A stretch of DNA of 46,649 bases from JBBRTJ01 sp038244535 (GCA_038244535.1 JBBRTJ010000014.1:1-46649); one strand, 5' to 3'; shown: positions 1 to 8,383, numbered from the stretch's first letter. The notes: generated by a model not told the origin, from the sequence alone. Made by a program: numbers and translations.

Positions 1-2547
1 GAGGCCTTCGCCGCCGTGCGCGAGTCGCGCGTGCGCGAGTCCGACCAGCGCATCTTCGATGTCCAGATGATGGGCGGGATTGTCCTCCACGAGGGCGACA
101 TCGCCGAGATGAAGACCGGCGAGGGCAAGACCCTGACCTCGGTGCTCCCCGCCTACCTCAACGCCCTCACCGGCGACGGCGTCCACCTCGTCACGGTCAA
201 CGACTACCTCGCCCAGCGCGACGCCGCCTGGAACCGTGGCGTCTTCGAGCGGCTCGGCATGTCGGTCGACTTCATCGAGAGCGACATGCCGTTCGACAAG
301 CGCAAGGACGCCTACAACGCGGACGTCACGTACGGGACGAACTCCGAGTTCGGGTTCGACTACCTGCGCGACAACATGGCCGTGTCGGCCGACGATCAGG
401 TGCAGCGCGGATACCACTACGCGATCGTCGACGAGGTCGACTTCGTGCTCGTCGACGAAGCCCGCACGCCGCTCATCATCTCGGGTCGCGCCGACGACGC
501 CCAGGAGCTGTACCACCAGTTCGCCGCGATCGTGAAAGACCTCAAGCGCGATCGCGACTACGAGGTCGACGAAGCCAAGCGGACGGTTGTTCCCACCGAA
601 GAGGGCGTCCAGCGCGTCGAGGACTCGCTCGGGGTCGACAATCTCTACGAACACGTCAACCAGAACTTCGTCCACCAGCTCCAAGCCGCGTTGCGCGCCA
701 AGGAGCTCTTCAAGAGCGATGTCGATTACGTCGTGCAGCAGGGCGAGGTGAAGATCGTCGACGAGTTCACCGGCCGCATCCTCGAGGGCCGGCGCTGGTC
801 GGAAGGACTGCACCAGGCCGTCGAGGCCAAGGAGGGCGTGAAGATCAAGGAGGAGAACCAGACCCTCGCGACGATCACGCTCCAGAACTACTTCCGCATG
901 TACGACAAGCTCGCCGGCATGACCGGTACGGCCTCCACCGAGGCCGCCGAGCTCATGAACACCTACGGCCTGAACGTGGTGCCGATCCCGACGCACCGAC
1001 CCACGGCTCGGCTCGACCAGGCCGACCAGATCTACAAGACCGAGGACGCCAAGTTCGCCGCGGTGGTCGACGACATCGTGACACGCTACGAGACCGGTCA
1101 GCCCGTGCTCGTGGGCACGGTCAGCGTCGAAAAGAGCGAGAAGCTGAGCCGCCTGCTGACCAAGCGGGGGATCAACCACGAGGTGCTGAACGCCAAGCAG
1201 CACACCAGAGAAGCCACGATCGTGGTCCAGGCGGGCCGGCTTCACGTCGTCACGGTGGCCACCAACATGGCCGGTCGAGGCGTCGACATCCAGCTCGGCG
1301 GCAACCCCGAGGGGCTGGCCCACGCCGCAGCGGCGGCCGAGGGCCTGGCGCCCGACACCCCCGAGGGCGAGGCCCGGTTCCACGAGCTGCTCCCCAAGTT
1401 CGAGGCTGAGACCAAGGCCGAAGGCGACGAGGTGCGGGCCTTGGGCGGGCTGTACGTCCTTGGCACGGAGCGCCACGAGAGCCGTCGGATCGACAACCAG
1501 CTCCGGGGACGGTCCGGCCGCCAGGGCGATCCCGGCGAGAGCCGCTTCTACCTCAGTCTCGACGACGAGCTGATGCGCATCTTTGCCACCGGCGCCATGA
1601 GCTGGGTCATGGGCAAGGCCCTCCCTGACGACGTGCCGATCGAAGCCAAGATGGTCACCAAGGCCATCGAGCGGGCGCAGAACACCGTCGAGCAGAAGAA
1701 CGGTGAGATCCGCAAGAACGTCCTCAAGTACGACGAGGTGATGAACGAGCAGCGCAAGGTGATCTACCGGCGCCGCGACCAGATCCTCGCCGGCGCCGAC
1801 CTCAAGGCCGAGGCGCTCGAGTACCTCGCCGATGCCGTCGACACCACCATCGACACGTTCTGCGTCGCCCAGTTCGCCGAGGAGTGGGACCTCGAAGGGC
1901 TCCTGGCCGAGGTGCAGACGTACTGGCCGACCGAGGTGACGCTTGCGCAGCTCCGCGAGGCGCTCTCGACCGACGCGCTGTACGACCTGCTCATGGCCGA
2001 GGCCACCGCGTACTACCAGCGTCGCGAGGACGAGCTCAGCGCCGAGGTGCTGCGTGAGGTCGAGCGCCAGGTGATGCTCCAGATCATCGACCAGCGCTGG
2101 CGCGAGCACTTGTTCGAGATGGACTACCTGCAAGAGGGCATCAACCTTCGCGCCATGGGTCAAAAGGACCCACTGGTCGAGTGGCAGCGCGAGGGCTTCG
2201 ACATGTTCGGCCAGATGATGCACGGCATCGCGCAGGACTTCGTGCGCTACGTCATGCACGTCGAGGTCGTGCGCAACGAGCCCGAGCCCACCCCGATCGT
2301 GCAGAACGTCCAATACACCTCGTCCGACGACGTCACCACCACGGGCTTGCAGGCTGCTGCTGCTGCGGCCCTGGCTGACGGCTCACTCGAGCTCGGCGGG
2401 GACACCGACGGGCCCGTAGCGGCCGCCCCGGCGGGTGAGCCTGCGGCGATGGTGCCGATCGTGAAGAGCGACTGGGACAAGACACCTCGCAATGCGCCGT
2501 GCCCGTGCGGGAGCGGCAAGAAGTACAAGCTCTGCCACGGGAAGTAG
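1..2547 (+). CDS. secA: Preprotein translocase ATPase SecA, 5' truncated by window edge
   Basis: SecA is the ATPase motor that drives unfolded preproteins through SecYEG. The reading frame is open from base 1, so the true start lies upstream; a GTG at 16 is internal, since the preceding residues (EAFAA) match SecA before that point. Visible: Walker A (MKTGEGKTL), Walker B region (DEVDFVLVDEARTPL), preprotein-binding domain, second helicase domain (ATNMAGRGVDI), helical scaffold, and a C-terminal SEC-C zinc motif (CPCGSGKKYKLCHG). Two positions differ from the commonest forms (DEVDS to DEVDF, GRGTDI to GRGVDI), probably lineage variation. prfB follows after 3 bp, so the two are likely co-transcribed. 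About 843 residues remain. Identity is certain. Confidence 0.98.
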   Translation, partial: EAFAAVRESRVRESDQRIFDVQMMGGIVLHEGDIAEMKTGEGKTLTSVLPAYLNALTGDGVHLVTVNDYLAQRDAAWNRGVFERLGMSVDFIESDMPFDKRKDAYNADVTYGTNSEFGFDYLRDNMAVSADDQVQRGYHYAIVDEVDFVLVDEARTPLIISGRADDAQELYHQFAAIVKDLKRDRDYEVDEAKRTVVPTEEGVQRVEDSLGVDNLYEHVNQNFVHQLQAALRAKELFKSDVDYVVQQGEVKIVDEFTGRILEGRRWSEGLHQAVEAKEGVKIKEENQTLATITLQNYFRMYDKLAGMTGTASTEAAELMNTYGLNVVPIPTHRPTARLDQADQIYKTEDAKFAAVVDDIVTRYETGQPVLVGTVSVEKSEKLSRLLTKRGINHEVLNAKQHTREATIVVQAGRLHVVTVATNMAGRGVDIQLGGNPEGLAHAAAAAEGLAPDTPEGEARFHELLPKFEAETKAEGDEVRALGGLYVLGTERHESRRIDNQLRGRSGRQGDPGESRFYLSLDDELMRIFATGAMSWVMGKALPDDVPIEAKMVTKAIERAQNTVEQKNGEIRKNVLKYDEVMNEQRKVIYRRRDQILAGADLKAEALEYLADAVDTTIDTFCVAQFAEEWDLEGLLAEVQTYWPTEVTLAQLREALSTDALYDLLMAEATAYYQRREDELSAEVLREVERQVMLQIIDQRWREHLFEMDYLQEGINLRAMGQKDPLVEWQREGFDMFGQMMHGIAQDFVRYVMHVEVVRNEPEPTPIVQNVQYTSSDDVTTTGLQAAAAAALADGSLELGGDTDGPVAAAPAGEPAAMVPIVKSDWDKTPRNAPCPCGSGKKYKLCHGK

Positions 2548-2550
2548 GCC

Positions 2551-3663
2551 ATGCGCGACTTCTCCGACGACATCGCTTCGCTCCGCGTCCGAGTAGACGA
2601 GGCTCAGCGCTACCTCCGCATCGACGAGACGCGGGCCCAGTTCGCCGATCTCGAGGCCGAGGTGCAGCGCCCCGACCTCTGGGACGACCAGGAGAAGGCC
2701 AAGCAGGTGAGCTCGGCCTACGCCCGCGCTCGTGACGACCTGGCCGTGTACGACCGCCTCGCGGCCCGCATGGACGATCTCGAGGTCCTGCACGAGATGG
2801 CCCGTGAGGAGGACGACGAGAGTCAGGAGACCGAGCTGCAGTCGACGATCGACGCCCTGCTGCGCGAGCTCGGCGAGCTCGAGCTGCGATCGCTGTTCAC
2901 CGGTCCCCATGACGAGGCCGACGCCATCGTGGCCATCAACGCCAAAGACGGTGGCACCGACGCCCAGGACTGGGCCGAGATCTTGCTGCGGATGTACACG
3001 CGTTGGGCCGAGCGCCGTGGCTTCACCGTCGAGATCGACGACGTGAGCGAGGGTGCCGAAGCCGGCATCTTGTCCGCCGAGCTCACCATCCGGGGTCGGT
3101 ACGCGTTCGGGCTGATGAGCGCCGAGCGCGGCACCCACCGCCTCGTGCGCATCAGCCCCTTCGACGGCAACGCACGCCGCCAGACGAGCTTCGCGGCCGT
3201 CGAGGTGTACCCGGACATCGAGGACACCGGCGCGGTCGAGATCGACGACAAGGAACTGCGGGTCGACACGTACCGCTCGTCGGGGGCAGGCGGCCAGCAC
3301 GTCAACAAGACCTCGTCGGCCATCCGCATCACGCACCTGCCCACGGGCGTCGTGGTGACCTGCCAGGACGAGCGCAGCCAGCTGCAGAACAAGACCAAGG
3401 CCATGCAGAAGCTCGCGGCGATCCTGGCCGCCAAGGCCGAGGACGACCGCGAGGCCGAGCTCGTGCGCATCGCCGGGGGCAAGCAGGCGCAGGTCGGCTG
3501 GGGCAGCCAGATCCGCAGCTACGTGCTGCAGCCCTACCAACTCGTGAAGGACCTGCGAACCAACCACGAGGTGGGCAACATCATGGGGGTCCTCGACGGC
3601 GACCTCGACGGCCTCATGGAGGCCTACCTGCGCTGGAAGCGCCAGGGCGACGACGATCAGTGA
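2551..3663 (+). CDS. prfB: Peptide chain release factor 2
   Basis: RF2 recognises UGA and UAA stop codons and triggers peptide release at the ribosome. The 370-residue product has the N-terminal helical domain, the SPF tripeptide that distinguishes RF2 (VRISPFDGNAR), and the catalytic GGQ loop (SGAGGQHVNKTSSA). The frame is uninterrupted from ATG 2551, so the autoregulatory in-frame UGA frameshift of many bacterial prfB genes is absent here. It starts 3 bp after the secA stop and is probably in the same transcript. A 93-bp gap separates it from ftsE. Confidence 0.98.
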   Translation: MRDFSDDIASLRVRVDEAQRYLRIDETRAQFADLEAEVQRPDLWDDQEKAKQVSSAYARARDDLAVYDRLAARMDDLEVLHEMAREEDDESQETELQSTIDALLRELGELELRSLFTGPHDEADAIVAINAKDGGTDAQDWAEILLRMYTRWAERRGFTVEIDDVSEGAEAGILSAELTIRGRYAFGLMSAERGTHRLVRISPFDGNARRQTSFAAVEVYPDIEDTGAVEIDDKELRVDTYRSSGAGGQHVNKTSSAIRITHLPTGVVVTCQDERSQLQNKTKAMQKLAAILAAKAEDDREAELVRIAGGKQAQVGWGSQIRSYVLQPYQLVKDLRTNHEVGNIMGVLDGDLDGLMEAYLRWKRQGDDDQ

Positions 3664-3756
3664 CGGCCGGGGTGCCACGTGCTGGTGGACTGCCGCCAGT
3701 AGGGTCACGACGGTTTCGGGCGGAATCTGCCCACCCCCCAGCGTCGAGGCTCGTGC

Positions 3757-4434
3757 ATGATCCGTCTGGAGAACGTCAGCAAGGTGTACAAGGGCGATGT
3801 CGTCGCGTTGCGCGACGCGTCGGCCGACATCCAAAAGGGTGAGTTCGTCTTCCTCGTGGGACCGTCGGGCTCGGGCAAGTCGACCATGCTGCGGCTGCTC
3901 AACAAGCAGGAGGAGCCCGATCGCGGCACCATCTGGGTGGCAGGCAAGGAGATCAACGGGCTGTCGGCTCACCGCGTGCCGTTCCTGCGTCGCAACATCG
4001 GGTCGGTGTTCCAGGACTACAAGCTGCTGACCGAGAAGACCGTGTTCGAGAACGTCGCGTTTGCTCTCGAGGTCATCGGCCGACCCAAGCACGTCGTGCG
4101 CCAGCAGGTGCCCGCCATCCTCGAGCTGGTCGGCCTGGCCGGCAAGCAAGAGCGATTCCCCAACGAGCTCTCCGGTGGCGAGCAGCAGCGGGTGTCGATC
4201 GCCCGGGCCTTCGTCAACCGGCCCCTGATCCTGCTGGCCGACGAGCCGACGGGCAACCTCGACCCGGCCACGAGCGAGGGCATCATGCGATTGCTCGACC
4301 GCATCAACCGCACTGGCACCACGGTGGTGATGGCCACCCACGACCAGGGAATCGTCAACATGATGCGTCGTCGCGTCATCGAACTGGACCGAGGAACCAT
4401 CGTGCGTGACCAGGCCCGAGGGGTGTACCAGTAG
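3757..4434 (+). CDS. ftsE: Cell-division ABC ATPase FtsE
   Basis: FtsE is the cytoplasmic ATPase partner of FtsX; together they control peptidoglycan hydrolases at the division site. The 225-residue sequence shows Walker A (GPSGSGKST), the ABC signature (LSGGEQQRVSIARA), Walker B (LILLADEPTGNLD) and an H-loop (MATHDQ), and is of normal FtsE length. It is followed 2 bp later by ftsX, which fixes its identity among the many short ABC ATPases. No canonical promoter is obvious in the 93 bp between prfB and ftsE. Confidence 0.97.
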   Translation: MIRLENVSKVYKGDVVALRDASADIQKGEFVFLVGPSGSGKSTMLRLLNKQEEPDRGTIWVAGKEINGLSAHRVPFLRRNIGSVFQDYKLLTEKTVFENVAFALEVIGRPKHVVRQQVPAILELVGLAGKQERFPNELSGGEQQRVSIARAFVNRPLILLADEPTGNLDPATSEGIMRLLDRINRTGTTVVMATHDQGIVNMMRRRVIELDRGTIVRDQARGVYQ

Positions 4435-4436
4435 CC

Positions 4437-5330
4437 ATGGCGAAGGTCTCCTACGTCGTCCGCCAGGCCGGTTCCAGCCTTCGGCGCAACTTCACGCTCA
4501 CCGCAGCCTCACTGCTCACCGTGGTGGTGTCGCTCACCCTGGTGGGCTTGTCACTGCTCATGCAGAACGGGGTCAGCAACTCGACCCGGCGCTGGAGCGG
4601 AGGCGTCGAGTTCATCGTGTTCATGAACCCCGATGCCACTCAGGACCAACTCGATGCCGTCAACCGCGATCTCCTGCAGAACCCTCAGGTGAGCAAGGTC
4701 ACGTTCTTCACCAAGCAGCAGGCCTATGCCGAGTTCCAGAAGTACTACCCCGATGCGCCCGAGCTCACCCAGGTGCTCACCGTCGAGCAGATGCCTCCGA
4801 GCTTCCGGGTCGTGCCCAAGGTGGCCGACGAGAACGTGATCGAGGCGATCGGCAACCAGTTCGACAAGAAGCCCGGCGTCTACAACGTGAGCTACGCGAA
4901 GAAGAGCGTCGAGTGGATCCGCCAGATCTCCGAGTTCTTGAAGTGGGGCTCGTACGTCTTTGCCACCGTGCTGGGGTTCGTGGCCATCGTGCTCATCTGG
5001 AACACGATCCGCACCGCCATGTTCGCCCGTCGGCGCGAGATCGAGGTGATGAAGCTCGTCGGGGCCACCAACTGGTTCATCCGGCTGCCGTTCATGCTCG
5101 AAGGGCTGGTGCAGGGCCTCGTCGGCGCTGCGGTGGCCTGCCTTGGCATCATCGGGGTGAACTGGGCCTGGGAGACCAAGGTCATCGACAACCTGAGCGT
5201 TGCCGAGCTCAAGGCACTCGTCGCGACCAGTGGTCAGCTCCAGTTCACCTGCATCCTGGTGCTCCTGGCGGGAACGCTCGTCGGTGCCGCCGGGTCCGGC
5301 TTCGCCGTCACTCGCTTCCTCGACGTCTGA
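4437..5330 (+). CDS. ftsX: Cell-division permease-like protein FtsX
   Basis: FtsX is the membrane half of FtsEX, passing the ATPase state to extracytoplasmic hydrolases. The 297 residues give one N-terminal membrane helix (FTLTAASLLTVVVSLTLVGLS), a periplasm-facing domain of about 120 residues, and three C-terminal helices around the FtsX domain (ARRREIEVMKLVGATNWFIRLPF). The start ATG is 2 bp after the ftsE stop. In many actinobacteria smpB follows ftsX; here the next gene is an unrelated convergent oxidoreductase, so the conserved cluster ends here. Confidence 0.96.
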   Translation: MAKVSYVVRQAGSSLRRNFTLTAASLLTVVVSLTLVGLSLLMQNGVSNSTRRWSGGVEFIVFMNPDATQDQLDAVNRDLLQNPQVSKVTFFTKQQAYAEFQKYYPDAPELTQVLTVEQMPPSFRVVPKVADENVIEAIGNQFDKKPGVYNVSYAKKSVEWIRQISEFLKWGSYVFATVLGFVAIVLIWNTIRTAMFARRREIEVMKLVGATNWFIRLPFMLEGLVQGLVGAAVACLGIIGVNWAWETKVIDNLSVAELKALVATSGQLQFTCILVLLAGTLVGAAGSGFAVTRFLDV

Positions 5331-5351
5331 TCGGCGAGCGGGCGCGGGCGG

Positions 5352-6392
5352 CTAACCGGCGGCGAGCGCGAGCGCTGTCTCGATCAGGCCGATCGTGACG
5401 ACTGCATCGCGGGGGTCGACCGGTACCGGGCCGGTGCCCCTGACCGCGGCCGCCATGGCGGCGTAGTAGCGCTCGTAGCAGCCGGGCAGGATCGGGACCT
5501 GGCGCAGCTCCCCGTCGATTCCGATCGTGGCCGGGCTGCCCTCGGGCCCGATGCCCCAGCGGGCGTCGCCGGGGACCATGCCGCCCTTGCTCTGGTCCTC
5601 CTGCACGTCGAGGCCGAACGTGGTGAAGGCACCGCGGTCGCCGAGCACCCGGAACCGGGGGCCTTTCTGCGCCGCCAGCACCGATGTCGACAGGTGCGAG
5701 ATCACGCCCCTGGCGTGGCGCAGGGCCACGAACACGTCGTCGTCGGCCTTGGTGCCGGGGCGGCGGCGGTCGACCTCGGCCTGTAGCGAGTCCACGGGGC
5801 CGAACAGCATCACCGCCTGGTCGATGAGGTGGGACTGCAGGTCGAACATGATGCCGCCCGCTTCGGCCTGATCGCCCCGGTCGCGCCAGGTCGAGCCGAC
5901 CTGGGGCCGCCACCGCTCGAAGCGCGATTCGAAGCGGTGCACCGCCCCGATCTCGCCGCGATCGATCACGCCTTGCAGCGTGAGGAAGTCACCATCCCAA
6001 CGCCGGTTCTGGAACACGCTGAGCAGGACCTTTCGATCGTCAGCCAGCGTGACGAGCTCGGCACCTTCGGCGGCGGTCGGCGTGAAGGGCTTGTCGACCA
6101 CGGTGGCGATGCCGGCCTCGATGGCCTGGCGGGCCAGGGGCACGTGGAACCGGTTGGGCGTGGCGACGACGACGAGGTCGAGCCCCCCGGCGGCGAACAG
6201 CTCGTCGCTCGTGGCGTGCACCGCCGCCTGCGGGTAGCGGGCGTGCGCCTGCTGCTGACGCCCGCCGTCGGACGTGACGATCGCCGCCACCGTCAGCCCC
6301 GGCGTCGCCTCGATGAGAGGGGCATGGAACACCTGGCCGGCCAGGCCGAAGCCGAGAACGCCCACCCGGAGGTCATCGTCACCGTTGCTCAT
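5352..6392 (-). CDS. Gfo/Idh/MocA family NAD(P)-dependent oxidoreductase
   Basis: Family members oxidise or reduce sugars, inositols and related polyols with NAD(P). The 346 residues begin with a Rossmann fold (GVLGFGLAGQVFHAP) and contain the conserved VDKPF segment with the usual lysine, followed by the C-terminal alpha/beta domain (GGIMFDLQSHLIDQA, carrying the likely catalytic Asp/His). The substrate cannot be read from sequence. The gene is convergent to ftsX (21-bp gap) and divergent from the MazEF-like pair, so it looks monocistronic. Confidence 0.93.
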   Translation of the reverse strand: MSNGDDDLRVGVLGFGLAGQVFHAPLIEATPGLTVAAIVTSDGGRQQQAHARYPQAAVHATSDELFAAGGLDLVVVATPNRFHVPLARQAIEAGIATVVDKPFTPTAAEGAELVTLADDRKVLLSVFQNRRWDGDFLTLQGVIDRGEIGAVHRFESRFERWRPQVGSTWRDRGDQAEAGGIMFDLQSHLIDQAVMLFGPVDSLQAEVDRRRPGTKADDDVFVALRHARGVISHLSTSVLAAQKGPRFRVLGDRGAFTTFGLDVQEDQSKGGMVPGDARWGIGPEGSPATIGIDGELRQVPILPGCYERYYAAMAAAVRGTGPVPVDPRDAVVTIGLIETALALAAG

Positions 6393-6431
6393 CGGCCCAG
6401 TGAAGCAGGGCCGCGTCGTCTGGGGCGTCGT

Positions 6432-6460
6432 GTAGCAGGATCATGCTACTTTTGTAGCAT
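6432..6460. promoter_or_regulatory. Autoregulatory operator and leaderless promoter of the MazEF-like pair
   Basis: Three alternating 6-mers, GTAGCA (6432-6437), TGCTAC (6444-6449) and GTAGCA (6454-6459), form two overlapping inverted repeats. The right one is a perfect 7-bp-arm repeat, ATGCTAC-TTTT-GTAGCAT (6443-6460), that runs into the ATG at 6459. A TACTTT box (6447-6452) lies 6 nt before that ATG, as expected for a leaderless promoter. Antitoxin binding here would cover both -10 and start codon. Confidence 0.65.
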
Positions 6461-6716
6461 GACTCGCACACGCGTGAGCACGACGGTCGACCAGGAGGCG
6501 CTGGCGGCGGCGCGGGCCCTCGGACTCGGTTCCGACGCGACCATGTTGGACGCGGCCCTCGATGCCTTGCTCGCGGCTCACCGCGCCGCTGAGCTCGACG
6601 CCGCCTATGGCGCCTACGACCGTGCTCCACTGGACGAGCCCGACGCGTGGGGCGACCTCGAGGCGTTCCGCGAGGCGCTGCATCGGACCGGACGTCGTCC
6701 GCGCCGTGCGTCATGA
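6459..6716 (+). CDS. MazE-like antitoxin of a type II toxin-antitoxin pair
   Basis: An 85-residue acidic protein beginning MTRTRVSTTVDQEALAAARA, a short ribbon-helix-helix-like DNA-binding start, followed by a helical and acidic tail (AYDRAPLDEPDAWGDLEAF) of the kind that neutralises MazF-type toxins. The frame is open much further upstream, antisense to the oxidoreductase gene, but ATG 6459 is chosen because it lies directly after a palindromic operator and a -10-like box, and because the residues from it match antitoxin style. Its TGA overlaps the toxin ATG (ATGA, 6713-6716), so the pair is translationally coupled. Confidence 0.82.
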   Translation: MTRTRVSTTVDQEALAAARALGLGSDATMLDAALDALLAAHRAAELDAAYGAYDRAPLDEPDAWGDLEAFREALHRTGRRPRRAS

Positions 6717-7033
6717 CACCGCAGCGTGGCGAGCTGTGGTGGTGCGAGATCGCCGACGTCGGCCGTCGCCCCTGCGTCGTTCTCACGCGGGACGCGGCGA
6801 TCCCGCGCCTGCGGCGGGTGCTCGTCGCCTTGGCCACCACGACCGTGCGGCGCCTCCCGAGCGAAGTCGCCCTCGAGCCGGGTGAGGATCCCGTGCCGCG
6901 GCGGTGCGTGCTGAACCTCGACGTGCCCGAGACCGTTCCGATGGCGCTCCTGACGCAGCGTCTCGGCCGGCTGAGTGACGAGCGAATGCGGCAGGTGTGT
7001 GCGGCCCTCGCCGTTGCCGTCGACTGCCGTTAG
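6713..7033 (+). CDS. MazF/PemK-family endoribonuclease toxin
   Basis: MazF-type toxins cleave mRNA and sometimes tRNA or rRNA at short motifs, arresting growth when the antitoxin is lost. The 106 residues start TPQRGELWWCEI, the classic RGE(L/V)WW opening of the family, followed by GRRPCVVLTRD and a C-terminal helix (RLGRLSDERMRQVCAAL), all typical. Cut specificity cannot be inferred. ATG 6713 overlaps the antitoxin stop. Its TAG overlaps the stop of the convergent cysteine-cluster gene by 4 bp. Confidence 0.88.
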   Translation: MTPQRGELWWCEIADVGRRPCVVLTRDAAIPRLRRVLVALATTTVRRLPSEVALEPGEDPVPRRCVLNLDVPETVPMALLTQRLGRLSDERMRQVCAALAVAVDCR

Positions 7034-7626
7034 GTCACGTCCTCGCGCTCGAGGAAGGTGGCGTGGAGCTTGAGGGCGAGCACGGCGAGCTGCGTCGCGT
7101 TCGCCGGGGGCAGCTCGTCGGGCGGGACGTCTCGGCGCTGGCGGAGGTGGACCGCCGCAGCACGCACGGCCTGGTGGAGGATCTCGTCGCGCTCGGTGGG
7201 AAAGGTGAACCGCCATCGAGTGGAGCGTTCGCTGATCAGGATCTTCTCGGGATCGTCGAGATCGACGCCCGCGGCCGGGAAGATCCGGCAGTCATAGGTG
7301 CGACACGTGCGGGGCCGGTGCTCGTAGATCGAACAGGTGTTGTCGATCAGCATCGGGCAATGCCCATGCTGGTCGTAGCCCATGAGGACGTGCCCTCGGG
7401 GCGAGCGCGGCGCAGGGAACAGCAGCTCCGCAGGGATCTGAGCGAGCGTGTCGGTCTCGTCGGGTCCGATGTGGATGAACTGCGATGCGGTGCAGCAGGC
7501 CGTGCAGGTGCCGCAAGGTACGTCCGAGGTGCCCTCGCCTCGGATCGCCGCCTGGATGCCGGTGAGCCAGGGGCCGAAGTCGCCCGCGTCCAGGTCACCT
7601 TCGTGGTGTGAGTTGCGATCGGCCAT
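7030..7626 (-). CDS. YkgJ-family cysteine-cluster protein (putative metal or Fe-S binding)
   Basis: This 198-residue protein has eight cysteines in the YkgJ/CxxCxxCC arrangement: C38, C41, C44, C45, then C90, C98, C108 and C113 (CPMLIDNTC, TCRTYDCRIFP). The family is thought to bind zinc or an iron-sulfur cluster, but its biochemical role is unsettled. ATG 7626 is preferred over GTG 7629 because a GAGGA ribosome site ends 6 nt before it, overlapping the vapC stop. The gene starts 9 bp after vapC and is probably the third gene of that operon. Confidence 0.85.
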   Translation of the reverse strand: MADRNSHHEGDLDAGDFGPWLTGIQAAIRGEGTSDVPCGTCTACCTASQFIHIGPDETDTLAQIPAELLFPAPRSPRGHVLMGYDQHGHCPMLIDNTCSIYEHRPRTCRTYDCRIFPAAGVDLDDPEKILISERSTRWRFTFPTERDEILHQAVRAAAVHLRQRRDVPPDELPPANATQLAVLALKLHATFLEREDVT

Positions 7627-7635
7627 CACTGGTCC

Positions 7636-8013
7636 TCAGACGACGATCAGTAGGACGGTCGGGTCGAGTCGAGTCAGACCATCAGGGTCCGATGTGACCA
7701 CCCGCTGGCTGGTTCGGCGAGCGCAGACCACCACGTGGGCATCGACGACGTCGGTGGTGCCGGAGGTGGCGAGGAGCCGGCCGACGTGCACGGCATCGAC
7801 CCGGTCGAGGCTGACGACGTCGGTCGTCGGCTGGCGGATCAAGCGTGACAGGCGAGTCTGGCGTTCGGGCCTCCGGATCGCCTGCGACAGCACCGACGCG
7901 GGAACGGTGATCTGGCTGTTGGTCTCGATCGCTCGGGCCAGCAGCACGAGCACCCGGCGATCGTCTTGATCGAGGGCGATCAGTCCACCCGCATCGAAGA
8001 TGATCCCGGCCAT
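7636..8013 (-). CDS. PIN-domain ribonuclease toxin, VapC-like
   Basis: PIN-domain toxins are Mg-dependent ribonucleases, many of which cut tRNA or rRNA. The 125 residues show acidic active-site positions in IIFDAGGLIAL (D7), TTDVVDAHVVV and VVTSDPDGL, and the central VPASVLSQAIRRPERQTRL segment typical of one actinobacterial VapC subfamily. In that segment the second canonical acidic residue appears as Gln; I believe this is a subfamily trait and not decay. The start overlaps the antitoxin stop by one base (TGATG), so the pair is coupled. Confidence 0.85.
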   Translation of the reverse strand: MAGIIFDAGGLIALDQDDRRVLVLLARAIETNSQITVPASVLSQAIRRPERQTRLSRLIRQPTTDVVSLDRVDAVHVGRLLATSGTTDVVDAHVVVCARRTSQRVVTSDPDGLTRLDPTVLLIVV

Positions 8014-8273
8014 CAGGCGGCCCGCCGCCGGCGCTTCTTGCGAACCCCGAGTGCCTCGTCGGCCCACGCCTTCTCGGCCGATGACAGCGGGCCGCCGGTC
8101 TGGTCCAGGGCCTGGGCCAGCAACGCACCCCACCCAGCCACGTCGTCGAGGGCGACGTCGACTGCGTGCTGCAGGAACCCAGAGATGCTGGCGGCTTGGC
8201 CGGACTCGACCAGGGCGCGAATCTGCGCAACCTGCTCGACGCCGAGGGTGACCGTCACCTTCTTCGTCGCCAT
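8013..8273 (-). CDS. VapB-like ribbon-helix-helix antitoxin
   Basis: An 86-residue protein opening ATKKVTVTLGVEQVAQIRAL, a ribbon-helix-helix DNA-binding start, then SISGFLQHAVDVALDDVAGWG and a basic tail (RKKRRRRAA). It is expected to bind the VapC active site and repress its own promoter. ATG 8273 is preferred over an in-frame ATG at 8285 because the upstream one would lie inside the -10 box (TATGGT, 8286-8281 on this strand). Its stop overlaps the toxin start. Confidence 0.85.
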   Translation of the reverse strand: MATKKVTVTLGVEQVAQIRALVESGQAASISGFLQHAVDVALDDVAGWGALLAQALDQTGGPLSSAEKAWADEALGVRKKRRRRAA

Positions 8274-8280
8274 ACCAATC

Positions 8281-8286
8281 ACCATA
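8281..8286 (-). promoter_or_regulatory. Leaderless-type -10 box of vapB-vapC-ykgJ
   Basis: Read on the minus strand, TATGGT lies 7 nt before ATG 8273. This is the TANNNT spacing expected if transcription begins at the start codon. Confidence 0.5.
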
Positions 8287-8383
8287 CTTGTCCGGCTGAG
8301 GACGAGAGCCTCTGGTCGGCAGTGGCAGCCCGGAGCGCGGTCGCGTCGATCGTGACCATGGACGGGCGTGCGACGATCGGGGG

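Noticed and set aside
2551..2640. Programmed frameshift in prfB
   Set aside because: The frame is continuous from the ATG with no internal TGA, so there is no frameshift site.
2383..4341. 652-codon open frame on the minus strand
   Set aside because: It is antisense to prfB and ftsE, whose identities are certain; long antisense frames are expected in GC-rich DNA. Composition is repetitive and no domain is visible.
5829..6458. Upstream extension of the MazE-like antitoxin frame
   Set aside because: It is antisense to the Gfo/Idh gene, and the operator and -10 box place the start at 6459.
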